Shown piece after piece: positions 53,073-61,295 of a stretch of DNA of 64,000 nucleotides. The notes below the pieces were generated by a model. The model was given only the letters and a program-made list of their open reading frames with translations. It was not told the DNA's origin and did no database searches. Location of the stretch: NCBI RefSeq assembly GCF_022200785.1, contig NZ_CP087585.1, positions 3,844,001-3,908,000 on the forward strand, in the 5' to 3' direction. The position numbers and the translations under genes are program-made. Numbering within the stretch: the stretch's first letter is position 1; the number at the start of each line of letters is the position of its first letter. This DNA is from Pedobacter mucosus (lineage in GTDB: Bacteria > Bacteroidota > Bacteroidia > Sphingobacteriales > Sphingobacteriaceae).

Positions 53073-53927
53073 TTATTGGGCAATTTCATATTTTATATGT
53101 TGTAAAAGTAAATTTATATCCAGCTTACTTTTTAAGTCTTCCGCATCAGATAAAATTCCTTCATCTACTTCATCCTTTATAAAATCTAGATGTTCGTATT
53201 TAAAAATCGTCCAATCTCTATGATTGTATTCTAAAGCCGTTAAACTTTCTACCCAATCTCCACTGTTTAGATAAGTTACCTTACCACCATCAGCTATGAT
53301 TTCACGTTTTTCTGCCTGGTGAATATGCCCACACACGACAAAATCATACCCTTTTTCTATGGCAAGTATGGACGCTGTTTGTTCGAAGCTATTGATAAAC
53401 TTTACGGCATCTTTAAATTTTGCTTTGATTTTTTTGGAGAAACTCATTTTTTCTTTGCCGCAAGCCGTTAATATCCAATTTACAAAACTGTTGATTAGAA
53501 TTAAAGTGTCGTAACCTACAGCACCCATTTTTGCAAGCCATTTAGAATGTTGCATGGTTACATCGAAAACATCGCCATGAAAAAACCATGCTTTTTTGCC
53601 ATCAAGTTCGAGTATTAACTTATTTTGAAGGTGGAAAGAACCCATTTCCATACCATCAAACTTGCGAAGCATTTCATCATGGTTACCCGTTAAATAATGA
53701 ACCTGAACGCCTTCTGAAACGAATTTCATCAGTTTCCGGATCACCTTCATATGAGATTCCGGCCAGTAGCTCTTGCTAAACTGCCAGATATCAATAATAT
53801 CTCCGTTTAAAATTAAAGTCTTGGGTTTAATACTTTTAAGGTATTTTAAAAGTTCTTTAGCATGGCAGCCATAGGTGCCTAAATGTACATCAGATATTAC
53901 GACTACATCAACATTTCTCTTATCCAT
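53073..53927 (-). CDS. UDP-2,3-diacylglucosamine diphosphatase family metallophosphoesterase (LpxH-like)
   Basis: Calcineurin-like phosphoesterase of 284 residues. The metal ligands are all present: VVISDVHLGTYG (Asp, His), LILNGDIIDIWQF (Asp), YLTGNHDEMLR (Asn-His-Asp), FFHGDVFDV (His) and VVCGHIHQAEKR (His pair). The insertion with Lys- and Phe-rich segments between GDVF and CGHIH fits the UDP-diacylglucosamine diphosphatase group, which makes lipid X in lipid A synthesis. It is longer than E. coli LpxH (about 240). Several Bacteroidota carry more than one such paralogue, so I do not assign the gene symbol. It is followed by the GT-B gene in the same operon. Confidence 0.85.
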   Translation of the reverse strand: MDKRNVDVVVISDVHLGTYGCHAKELLKYLKSIKPKTLILNGDIIDIWQFSKSYWPESHMKVIRKLMKFVSEGVQVHYLTGNHDEMLRKFDGMEMGSFHLQNKLILELDGKKAWFFHGDVFDVTMQHSKWLAKMGAVGYDTLILINSFVNWILTACGKEKMSFSKKIKAKFKDAVKFINSFEQTASILAIEKGYDFVVCGHIHQAEKREIIADGGKVTYLNSGDWVESLTALEYNHRDWTIFKYEHLDFIKDEVDEGILSDAEDLKSKLDINLLLQHIKYEIAQ

Positions 53928-53998
53928 AAACGGGCATTTTTGGGGGCAAAGAATATGATACCGCTTTAATAAAGCAGTTTAAAATTAAATAGCGCAAT

Positions 53999-54094
53999 TT
54001 ACCACTCGTCTTCCTCATCGAGTTTCACTTCGAAAGGACTAAAGAAATAAAGCACAATAATTAATAAGCACACGGCAAAAAATGATTCTAACAT
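53999..54094 (-). CDS. Putative 31-residue single-helix membrane protein
   Basis: A short frame too small for routine calling: MLESFFAVCLLIIVLYFFSP, then a strongly acidic tail ending LDEEDEW and a TAA stop. One hydrophobic helix (residues 5-20) and an acidic C terminus are a typical layout for small regulatory membrane proteins. It lies in the 350-bp gap between the YfhO terminator and the LpxH-like gene, with an AT-rich leader. Evidence is composition only; no homologue is recognised. Confidence 0.4.
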   Translation of the reverse strand: MLESFFAVCLLIIVLYFFSPFEVKLDEEDEW

Positions 54095-54203
54095 ATCATC
54101 TGATTTTATAATACAAATGTAATACTCTGAATATCAAACAAATGTTATTATATTGTTAAATTAATCATTTGATTAAGAAAAGGCATGAAAATGACATTAT
54201 AAA

Positions 54204-54266
54204 ACAAAACCCATTAGCGATTACGCTAATGGGTTTTTAGCTCTCTGTATATAACTACAGAGAGAT
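54204..54266 (-). terminator. Double hairpin terminator after the YfhO gene
   Basis: Thirteen bases past the stop at 54279 is a hairpin CTCTCTGTA/TACAGAGAG (54242-54265). It is followed by a perfect 14-bp stem, AAAACCCATTAGCG (54206-54219) / CGCTAATGGGTTTT (54224-54237) with an ATTA loop. The second is a strong intrinsic terminator on the minus strand. Confidence 0.85.
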
Positions 54267-54278
54267 AGTAACATAGAA

Positions 54279-56792
54279 TTATGCCTTAATTGAAGCTTTT
54301 TTCTTTTTCTTTTCTTCAGTATAAAATCCAAAACCTAAGCCTGCAAGCAACAAAATGGAACCTGCTAAAGATAATTTCTCTCCCGCATAATATGAAGTTG
54401 GATGAAATATGAATTCTAGTTTATGATTCCCAGCTTCTAACTGAGCGGCTCTTAAAATGTAATCAGCTCTAAAATATGGCTTTTCAACACCATCAATATA
54501 CATTTTCCAACCTTTATTGTAATAGATTTCTGAGAAGACAGCAATCACATCTTTAGCACTCGAATATTCATAAGTTAAATGATCGGGTGTATAAGTTGTT
54601 AATTTTATAAATCCTTCCTCACCAGTACCCACACGTTTGGTGTCGATTAAACCTTTATAACTTTCATCAACAATAGCTTCTTTTTTTGCATCGAAACTAC
54701 TAATGGCTTTCATTTCTTCATCCGAATTACGGGCATATTGAACGCTTTGTACAAACCAGGCATTACCAGCGGCTGTAGAATTTCGTTGCATTTTATACGA
54801 GCCATTTTTAGGATCTTGAGTGATGATGTATTTAGTATTTAACATATCCAAAACATCTTGGTTAATGCTTTTTGTTAATTGATTATCAACTAACTCTTGG
54901 AAACGTTTTAATCTGGCAGAGTGAAAACCACCAACTGTTTTATGGAAATAAGAAGTTTCTGCACTTTTGAAAGGATCACCTAATGATAAATCGAAAACCC
55001 TAAAGTTTGGGTCTTTATCTGCTGAAATGAAATTATCTACATCTCTTGGTTGATAATGCGTTTCTAAATCAGATTTACTTACAAAATTCTGGTTGTTTAA
55101 ATACCTGCGATCTACCTGCCATAAATCTACCAGAATAAATAATGCCAATAAACCAAAAGCCAATTGCATATTCATTTTTTTGGTGATAAATGCCCAACTT
55201 AATCCAAATCCAATCGCGATGAAGATTAATGTTCTCCATGCATCAGCACGGGCTAAGCTAATTCGATCTGCAGTTACAGCATCTAAAATCTGATTGGTTA
55301 GCGAAGTATTATTTTGGGATATCTGATTTAACCAGGTAACCAACTGTGGTTGTGCAGCGCTTGTAAAACTAAAAAATACGGTAGGTGCAATCGCTACAAT
55401 TAATGCAAAACCACCAGTAATGCCCGCCGACCACGTTAATCTTTGAATTAAATATTTCTGATCGTATTTACCCTCTTGTGCTTCTTTAAGTGCTAAAATT
55501 GCCAATAACGGCACCAATAAGCCTACAACAGCCAGTATAGATTCTACCGCTCTAAACTTATTATATCCTGGTAAGTAATCGAAAAACAGATCGGAAACTA
55601 AAGGGAAGTTTTGTCCGAAAGAAAGAAGTAATAATAGAACACTGGTTCCTAAAATCCACCATTTCCAGCGGTGTTTTACAATAAATAAACCAAATACAAA
55701 AAGTAAACAGATAATTGCGCCGAAATAATATGGACCAGAAGTTCCAGGTTTTTGACCCCAATAATTTGAACCGGCGTTTTGGGCAATTGCATTTAAGGCT
55801 TGTTCCGTATTTTGACCATAAAGCGGACTAAGTACATTTGCAGCAGTTCCATCCTGTAAAAGTTTTATAAAATTTCCATTGGGATCTAACTGTCCGCCGC
55901 TAGCTCCACCATATAAATTTGGAATTAAAAAGGTAAAACTTTCGCCAACACCTTGACTCCACTGGTAAGCATATTCTTTATCTAAACCTGTTGCCGGTTC
56001 TGCTTTATCTGTTGTTAAATTTGATTTCCCACGGATGGTTTCTTTTGAGAATTCGTAAGTTGTCCATAACGTTCCTGCATTTACAAGTACCGCTAGGAAA
56101 ATACCTGCAACAATATATGCAACTGATTTGCCGAAAGTTGGTAACTGTTTTGTTTTGAAGGCATGATAAAGTTCTATACCTGCTAATATGATTAAGGCAA
56201 TAAATAGGTAGTAAGTCATTTGGATATGATTTGACCTAATTTCTAACGCCATAAATAATGCAAGTAAACTTCCACCTAAAATATATTTGCCTCTTAAAGT
56301 TAAAATTATAGCGGCTAGTATAGGCGCAAAAAAACCTATTGCCAGCGCTTTATTACTATGCCCAGCAGCGATTATAATAAAATTGTAGGAAGTAAAAGCG
56401 AAAGCTATGGCCCCCGCAGCAGCTAGCCAAGGATTTATTTTGAGTACACAGAAAAGCAAATAAGCACCTAAAAGGTAGAGCAATACTGTGCCGACAGGAT
56501 CTGGAAAAACACCTTTAATTACATCGATACCGTAAGTGGTAATGTTTAAAGGGTATTGCACCCATATTTGAAACGCTGGCATACCGCCAAACATCTGGTT
56601 GGTCCATAGTGGGCCCTTGCCTGTTTGCGCCCTAACATCCATAATCTCTTTCTGCATGGCTTTCGCCTGAAGAACATCACCTTGTTGCGGTGCTTTACCT
56701 TGCAAAACAGGACTGAAGTAGGCAAAAGTAATGACTACAAAAAATGCGATGATGGCTAAATGGATGCCATTTTTACTAAACCAGTTATTCAT
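54279..56792 (-). CDS. YfhO family membrane protein
   Basis: Large membrane protein of 837 residues in the YfhO family, distantly related to GT-C glycosyltransferases. The first helix is at about 11-29. PQQGDVLQAKAMQKEIMDVR and PLWTNQMFGGMPAFQIWVQY are the characteristic first periplasmic loop with an acidic residue in the GT-C position. A dozen or more helices follow, then a soluble periplasmic domain at about 580-800 (YSSAKDVIAVFSEIYYNKGW, then YFRADYILRAAQLEAGNH) and a last helix. In Bacillus YfhO is involved in lipoteichoic acid glycosylation. In Bacteroidota the role is unknown. Single gene with its own promoter and terminator. Confidence 0.92.
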   Translation of the reverse strand: MNNWFSKNGIHLAIIAFFVVITFAYFSPVLQGKAPQQGDVLQAKAMQKEIMDVRAQTGKGPLWTNQMFGGMPAFQIWVQYPLNITTYGIDVIKGVFPDPVGTVLLYLLGAYLLFCVLKINPWLAAAGAIAFAFTSYNFIIIAAGHSNKALAIGFFAPILAAIILTLRGKYILGGSLLALFMALEIRSNHIQMTYYLFIALIILAGIELYHAFKTKQLPTFGKSVAYIVAGIFLAVLVNAGTLWTTYEFSKETIRGKSNLTTDKAEPATGLDKEYAYQWSQGVGESFTFLIPNLYGGASGGQLDPNGNFIKLLQDGTAANVLSPLYGQNTEQALNAIAQNAGSNYWGQKPGTSGPYYFGAIICLLFVFGLFIVKHRWKWWILGTSVLLLLLSFGQNFPLVSDLFFDYLPGYNKFRAVESILAVVGLLVPLLAILALKEAQEGKYDQKYLIQRLTWSAGITGGFALIVAIAPTVFFSFTSAAQPQLVTWLNQISQNNTSLTNQILDAVTADRISLARADAWRTLIFIAIGFGLSWAFITKKMNMQLAFGLLALFILVDLWQVDRRYLNNQNFVSKSDLETHYQPRDVDNFISADKDPNFRVFDLSLGDPFKSAETSYFHKTVGGFHSARLKRFQELVDNQLTKSINQDVLDMLNTKYIITQDPKNGSYKMQRNSTAAGNAWFVQSVQYARNSDEEMKAISSFDAKKEAIVDESYKGLIDTKRVGTGEEGFIKLTTYTPDHLTYEYSSAKDVIAVFSEIYYNKGWKMYIDGVEKPYFRADYILRAAQLEAGNHKLEFIFHPTSYYAGEKLSLAGSILLLAGLGFGFYTEEKKKKKASIKA

Positions 56793-56820
56793 TAAGGTTT
56801 GTTTAAGTTTTAAAGAATGT

Positions 56821-56849
56821 CAAAAATAAAAAATTGAGCGGTATAAAAA
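56821..56849 (-). promoter_or_regulatory. Putative promoter of the YfhO gene
   Basis: On the minus strand TATTTTTG (56821-56828) matches TAnnTTTG, with TTTT (56846-56849) 17 bp upstream as the -33 element. The start codon is 28 bp downstream of the -7 box. Confidence 0.4.
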
Positions 56850-56854
56850 AGGAA

Positions 56855-56890
56855 TTTGTTTAAAGCTTCACTAATAAAAAATTAGATTTG
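56855..56890 (+). promoter_or_regulatory. Putative promoter of the alginate-lyase-like gene
   Basis: TTTG at 56855-56858 and TAGATTTG at 56883-56890 fit the -33/-7 pair. The 24-bp spacing is slightly longer than usual. The ATG is at 56922. It is back-to-back with the YfhO promoter, so the two genes diverge from one 129-bp region. Confidence 0.35.
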
Positions 56891-56921
56891 TTTGCTCAAA
56901 CCAAAATTCAATCCTTTTATT

Positions 56922-58007
56922 ATGAAAAAGTTTGCCTTGATAATTATTTTGTCCTTCCTGTTTTTCAATTCATTCGCTCAAATTGTTAGTTTGAATCCAT
57001 CAGAAATTAAACAGTTAAAACCATTAATTCAAAATGACGAGGAAACTAAAAAACTGTATTTAAGTTTCGACAAATCTGCAGTAATTGCCTTAACTGAACA
57101 ACCCAACCCAATTGATACCATCAGAACTGAAGGTTTATTAAAAGGGAACCCGAAAAAAGAACGCACCAGTAAAGCACTTCAAGATATGTATAAAATGTAT
57201 GCCTTGGCTTTGCAATATCGTTTAACAAATGATAAAAAATACTTAGATAAAAGTGTAGATTTTTTGAAAGCATGGTCACGGGTTAATATTCCAAATGGTG
57301 ATCCGATTGATGATACGAATTTGGACAAAGCCGTTGAAACTTATGATTTGATTAAGGATAAACTCAAGCCAAATGATAAAAAGCTGATAGAAGATTGGTT
57401 GGCAAATACGGCAACGGCAGAAATAAACAGCATCAGAATGAAACCTGGTCGAAGTACGGCAACAAACAATTGGAACGCACATCGCCTTAAAGAAATTGGT
57501 GAAATTGGTTATGCGCTAAATAATAAAACCTTTATTGATTGGGCAATTGATAACCTTAAAAAGCACATTGAGGTTAACTTAAATGCTGATGGAACGAGTT
57601 TAGATTTTAAACAAAGAGATGCAATGCATTATCATATTTATGATTTAGAACCAATGTTAAGGTTAGCGATTTTGATAGATCGTGCTGGGGGTGGAAACTT
57701 TTATAATTATGAATCGAACACAGGTTCTTCCATTAAAAAATCCGTAGAATGGTTAATTCCTTATGTTAAAGGCGAAAAGCAACATGAAGAGTATGTAAAT
57801 ACGACAGTAAAATTTGATCGCGATAGGGCTAAAAATAATGAACCAGGTTTTGCGCCAGGATCGATGTTTAAGCCAGTGCTTGCTGTACCTGTATTAAGGT
57901 TATCTAAATATTTCGATCCAACACATGAAAAGCTTTTATCAACAGTGAATGATAAAGGAAAGAGTTTTCAGATGGTAATTGAAACCATTCAGCAAAAGAG
58001 AAAATAA
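56922..58007 (+). CDS. Alginate lyase family (PL5-like) exported protein
   Basis: Exported protein of 361 residues from the ATG at 56922 (MKKFALIIILSFLFFNSFAQ is a clean signal peptide). The mature part is an alpha/alpha-toroid-like helical domain with RTSKALQDMYKMYALALQYR, AWSRVNIPNG, TATNNWNAHRLKEIGEIGY (near residue 180) and the conserved QRDAMHYHIYDLEPMLRLAI (near 230), matching the alginate-lyase domain family. PL5 enzymes usually carry NNHSYW at the catalytic Asn-His; here it reads NNWNAH, so specificity may differ. It stands alone on the plus strand, away from the polysaccharide locus. A role in degrading uronate-containing polymer is inferred. Confidence 0.75.
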   Translation: MKKFALIIILSFLFFNSFAQIVSLNPSEIKQLKPLIQNDEETKKLYLSFDKSAVIALTEQPNPIDTIRTEGLLKGNPKKERTSKALQDMYKMYALALQYRLTNDKKYLDKSVDFLKAWSRVNIPNGDPIDDTNLDKAVETYDLIKDKLKPNDKKLIEDWLANTATAEINSIRMKPGRSTATNNWNAHRLKEIGEIGYALNNKTFIDWAIDNLKKHIEVNLNADGTSLDFKQRDAMHYHIYDLEPMLRLAILIDRAGGGNFYNYESNTGSSIKKSVEWLIPYVKGEKQHEEYVNTTVKFDRDRAKNNEPGFAPGSMFKPVLAVPVLRLSKYFDPTHEKLLSTVNDKGKSFQMVIETIQQKRK

Positions 58008-58009
58008 TA

Positions 58010-58264
58010 TTATTTTACTTCTTCGTAATCTACAAAATCACCAAGTTTATCCGTTTTACCCTGATCTGGCTTTGGCGGCATGTAATCAATAGAAATAGAT
58101 CCTTCTGGTTTTGTTGGTTTACGCTGTTGTTGCTGCTGACCAGTAGCTTGCGATTGCATTTTACTGGCTACGCTGCTAAATAACATCGGCAATATCAAAC
58201 GGATTAACATTCTGATAATCCAGATGACCAATATGGTGATGAATATGAATTTTACTAATGCCAT
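58010..58264 (-). CDS. DUF4834-like small membrane protein
   Basis: An 84-residue protein with one N-terminal membrane helix (FIFITILVIWIIRMLIRLIL, about 6-27), a Gln-rich linker (QQQQQ near 44-48) and a short C-terminal motif GSISIDYMPP... GDFVDYEEVK. The final DFVDYEE tail is typical of DUF4834, a Bacteroidota family of unknown function. It converges with the alginate-lyase-like gene with only two bases between the stop codons and no visible terminator. Confidence 0.75.
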   Translation of the reverse strand: MALVKFIFITILVIWIIRMLIRLILPMLFSSVASKMQSQATGQQQQQRKPTKPEGSISIDYMPPKPDQGKTDKLGDFVDYEEVK

Positions 58265-58391
58265 TGTTTATTAAACTATTATACAAATATAGACGTACCA
58301 AAATTTATTTTGTTACTTTTTGGCCCTTTAATTGCAATTTGATTACATATAATACGCAATCTTGGTTCAAAATGTTTTAATTTCTAATTAA

Positions 58392-58589
58392 TTACTCTTC
58401 AACGATTTCTGTAACTCTACCTACTTCTCCATCTTCAAGCCTTACTTTAATCCCTCTGGAATGAAAAGCAGATGAGGTTAATAAGTCTTTCACAACACCA
58501 TAAGTTACGTTTCCAGATCGTTGGTCTTTCTTTAAAATAATGCCAACTTCTAAGCCTGGATATATATCTTTTCTATTCTGCCCGTCCAT
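58392..58589 (-). CDS. YwbE family small protein
   Basis: A 65-residue protein matching the YwbE/DUF2196 family: NRKDIYPGLEVGIILKKDQ, SGNVTYGVVKDLLT, HSRGIKVRLEDGEVGRVTEI. The small beta-barrel fold looks KOW/SH3-like; function unknown. It is complete and of normal length for the family. It lies 27 bp behind uvrB on the same strand, so it is probably expressed with it. Confidence 0.9.
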   Translation of the reverse strand: MDGQNRKDIYPGLEVGIILKKDQRSGNVTYGVVKDLLTSSAFHSRGIKVRLEDGEVGRVTEIVEE

Positions 58590-58616
58590 TTTTATTTACT
58601 ATAATGTAATCTAATT

Positions 58617-60659
58617 TTACTTACCAAATTTCTCTGCAAACATTTTTTCAAGTGCAAACATTTCATCCCGTGTTTTTGCTGCTTGAAGAAAGTCCATGTC
58701 TTTAGCTGCTTTTTGCATCTCTTTACGGGTATTATCAATTGCTTTTTGCAACTCATTTTTACCCATATATTGTACTATCGGATCTGCGGCAATACTAATT
58801 TCTGCATTTTCAACATAAGCCCTTGCTTTATTATCAATTGCTTTTTGCGAGAAATCGAGTACGGAAGTTTGTTCTAAAATTGCTTCGCGAGATTTACCTA
58901 CCGTTTTTGGCGTAATACCATGTTCCAAATTGTAAGCAATTTGAATATCTCTGCGTCGATTCGTTTCAGAAATGGTTTTTTCCATACTATCTGTAATGTT
59001 ATCTGCATACATAATTACGCGACCTTTATCATTACGGGCTGCCCTACCAATTGTTTGAATCAGCGATTTTTCTGAACGTAAAAAGCCTTCCTTATCGGCG
59101 TCTAAAATAGCAACTAAAGTAACTTCTGGTAAATCTAGTCCCTCACGAAGTAAATTGATCCCGATTAAAACATCAAATTCACCTAAACGTAAGCCACGAA
59201 GTATTTCCACACGCTCCAACGTTTTAATTTCTGAGTGAATATAACGGGTTTTAATATTTAAACGATCCATGTATTTAGTAAGTTCCTCTGCCATCCGTTT
59301 GGTTAAAGTAGTTACTAAAATTCGTCCGCCTTCTTTAATGGTAACGTCTATTTGCTCCAATAAATCATCAACTTGGTTAATGGCAGGGCGAATTTCTATT
59401 ATTGGATCCAACAAACCTGTCGGACGAATTACCTGTTCTACCACTACACCTTCCGATTTTTCCAATTCATATTCGGCTGGTGTTGCACTAACATAAATGG
59501 TTTGCGGTGCTAAAGCTTCGAATTCATTAAAATTTAATGGCCTATTATCAAGCGCAGCAGGTAAACGAAATCCATATTCTACTAAGGATAATTTTCTGGA
59601 TCTATCGCCCCCGTACATGGCCCTGATTTGAGGAACCGTAACATGACTTTCATCAATTACCATTAAATAATCATCAGGGAAATAATCCAGCAAACAGAAA
59701 GGACGCATCCCTGGACTTCTACCATCAAAAAAGCGAGAGTAATTTTCAATACCTGAGCAGTAGCCTAATTCTTTCATCATTTCGATATCGAAGTTGGTTC
59801 GCTCTTCCAAGCGTTTCGCCTCTAACAAATGGCGATCTGCAAGAAGTTGGTTTTTGCGAATTTCCAATTCCTCTTGAATGCCCCAGATAGAAGAATTAAA
59901 GCGATCTTTTGGCGTAACGAATAGATTTGCTGGATAAACCGCCATATTTTCAAGTTTCTCAATGGTTTTACCAGAAACAGGATCTATTGCAGAAAGCTCT
60001 TCAATATCATCGCCAAAAAACGAAATGCGGTAAGCATGATCTAAATAAGCTGGAAAGATGTCAACAGTATCGCCCTTAACTCGGAAAGTTCCGCGTTTAA
60101 AATCAGTAGTTGTTCTAGCGTACATAATTTCGACCAAACTATGTAAAAAGGCATTCCTGGAAATCCTTAATCCAACGGCGAAGCGGAAAACCATACGAGA
60201 GAAATCTTCAGGATTTCCCATACCATAAATGCATGAAATGGATGAAACAACAATTACGTCTCTTCTACCGCTCATCAACGAAGAAGTGGTGCGCAAACGA
60301 AGTTTTTCTATTTCTTCGTTAATACTTAAATCTTTTTCTATGTAGGTATTGCTAGAAGCAATAAAGGCTTCAGGCTGGTAATAATCGTAATAAGAAACGA
60401 AATAATTTACAGAATTCTCAGGAAAGAAATTTTTAAACTCTCCGTAAAGTTGCGCTGCTAATGTTTTATTATGACTTAAAATTAGCGTTGGTTTTTGAGT
60501 TTGTTCAATAACATTTGCTACCGTAAAAGTTTTACCAGAACCAGTAACGCCTAATAAAGTTTGATAGTTTTCATTGGCATTTACGCCATCAACCAACTGT
60601 TTTATAGCGCTAGGTTGATCTCCGGTTGGTTTATATTCTGAAGTGATTTTAAATTTCAT
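58617..60659 (-). CDS. uvrB: Excinuclease ABC subunit B
   Basis: UvrB, 680 residues from the ATG at 60657-60659 (MKFKITSEYKPTGDQPSAIK), the conserved N terminus. A longer frame to 60782 adds a Cys-rich 41-residue extension unlike UvrB and is not used. Walker A is LLGVTGSGKTFTVANVI. The damage-wedging beta-hairpin region reads YYDYYQPEAFIASSNTYIEK. Walker B/DESH is in LMVIDESHVTVPQIRAMYGG. The C-terminal helicase motifs (LIGINLLREGLDLPEV, QTIGRAARNDKGRVI) and the UVR motif (ARKEMQ-type, near 645-675) that contacts UvrC are present. It works with UvrA and UvrC in nucleotide excision repair. Confidence 0.98.
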   Translation of the reverse strand: MKFKITSEYKPTGDQPSAIKQLVDGVNANENYQTLLGVTGSGKTFTVANVIEQTQKPTLILSHNKTLAAQLYGEFKNFFPENSVNYFVSYYDYYQPEAFIASSNTYIEKDLSINEEIEKLRLRTTSSLMSGRRDVIVVSSISCIYGMGNPEDFSRMVFRFAVGLRISRNAFLHSLVEIMYARTTTDFKRGTFRVKGDTVDIFPAYLDHAYRISFFGDDIEELSAIDPVSGKTIEKLENMAVYPANLFVTPKDRFNSSIWGIQEELEIRKNQLLADRHLLEAKRLEERTNFDIEMMKELGYCSGIENYSRFFDGRSPGMRPFCLLDYFPDDYLMVIDESHVTVPQIRAMYGGDRSRKLSLVEYGFRLPAALDNRPLNFNEFEALAPQTIYVSATPAEYELEKSEGVVVEQVIRPTGLLDPIIEIRPAINQVDDLLEQIDVTIKEGGRILVTTLTKRMAEELTKYMDRLNIKTRYIHSEIKTLERVEILRGLRLGEFDVLIGINLLREGLDLPEVTLVAILDADKEGFLRSEKSLIQTIGRAARNDKGRVIMYADNITDSMEKTISETNRRRDIQIAYNLEHGITPKTVGKSREAILEQTSVLDFSQKAIDNKARAYVENAEISIAADPIVQYMGKNELQKAIDNTRKEMQKAAKDMDFLQAAKTRDEMFALEKMFAEKFGK

Positions 60660-61173
60660 GGGTAAATCAAATATACGATTAAGGCCGCAAAGACTAAAAC
60701 AGGAAAAAGTCAGGAAAGTTGATTTTAAAATTATATGTAAATGAAAGCAACGAATAATGGCTAATGCAGCCCTGCAATTCACTAAAATCTTTTTTGTGAA
60801 GGCTTCAATAAAAAAGAATGAATGTTATACAAAAAAGGATTTCGCTGCTGTCAGGTTTAAATGGCCAAACTTGTAAAGCAACCTATGTTTAATCACGTAG
60901 CTTGTTTTGCTTAAGATAAGTTATGCAATTTCAAGATTAAAGTTATGTAAATCATAAAGCAGAAGTCATGTAAATTCAAAATAGATTCGCTCTTTCTACT
61001 TTAATCTACATTATTTAACTAGCACATTGAAAGTATTTTAAATGCTATAAACCAAGACTTCCATACATATTAATCTATTTTGGCTTGATGTGACGACTTT
61101 AAGTCTGCCAAAAGGCAAAATAACAGGCATTAACCTGGTAAATCAAAAGTTGAACTTTCGATTTAGTAGGTTG
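60660..61173. other. Gap upstream of uvrB
   Basis: No gene. An AT-rich region of about 510 bp between uvrB and the terminator of the peptidase gene. The uvrB promoter is presumably in 60660-60780, but I cannot point to a confident box. Confidence 0.4.
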
Positions 61174-61213
61174 AAAAAAAATCCTCGCTGATTTAATCAA
61201 CGAGGATTTTTTT
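61174..61213 (-). terminator. Intrinsic terminator downstream of the M1 peptidase gene
   Basis: AAAAAAATCCTCG and CGAGGATTTTTTT pair perfectly (about 61175-61213), with TGAT/ATCA closing the loop further. It is 83 bp past the peptidase stop. A family-A repeat fragment (CCTGAAATTATTTCAGGAT hairpin, AATTCAGCATGACGA) lies between. Confidence 0.8.
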
Positions 61214-61295
61214 ACTAATCTTCACCCTGAAATTATTTCAGGATCTTATTTAAGCGATGCTGAGATAAATTCAGCATGACGATCGTTTTAAGCTA

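Noticed and set aside
58617..60782. UvrB with a 41-residue N-terminal extension
   Set aside because: The extension is unlike any UvrB and the conserved N terminus MKFKITSEYKPTGDQ starts at 60659.
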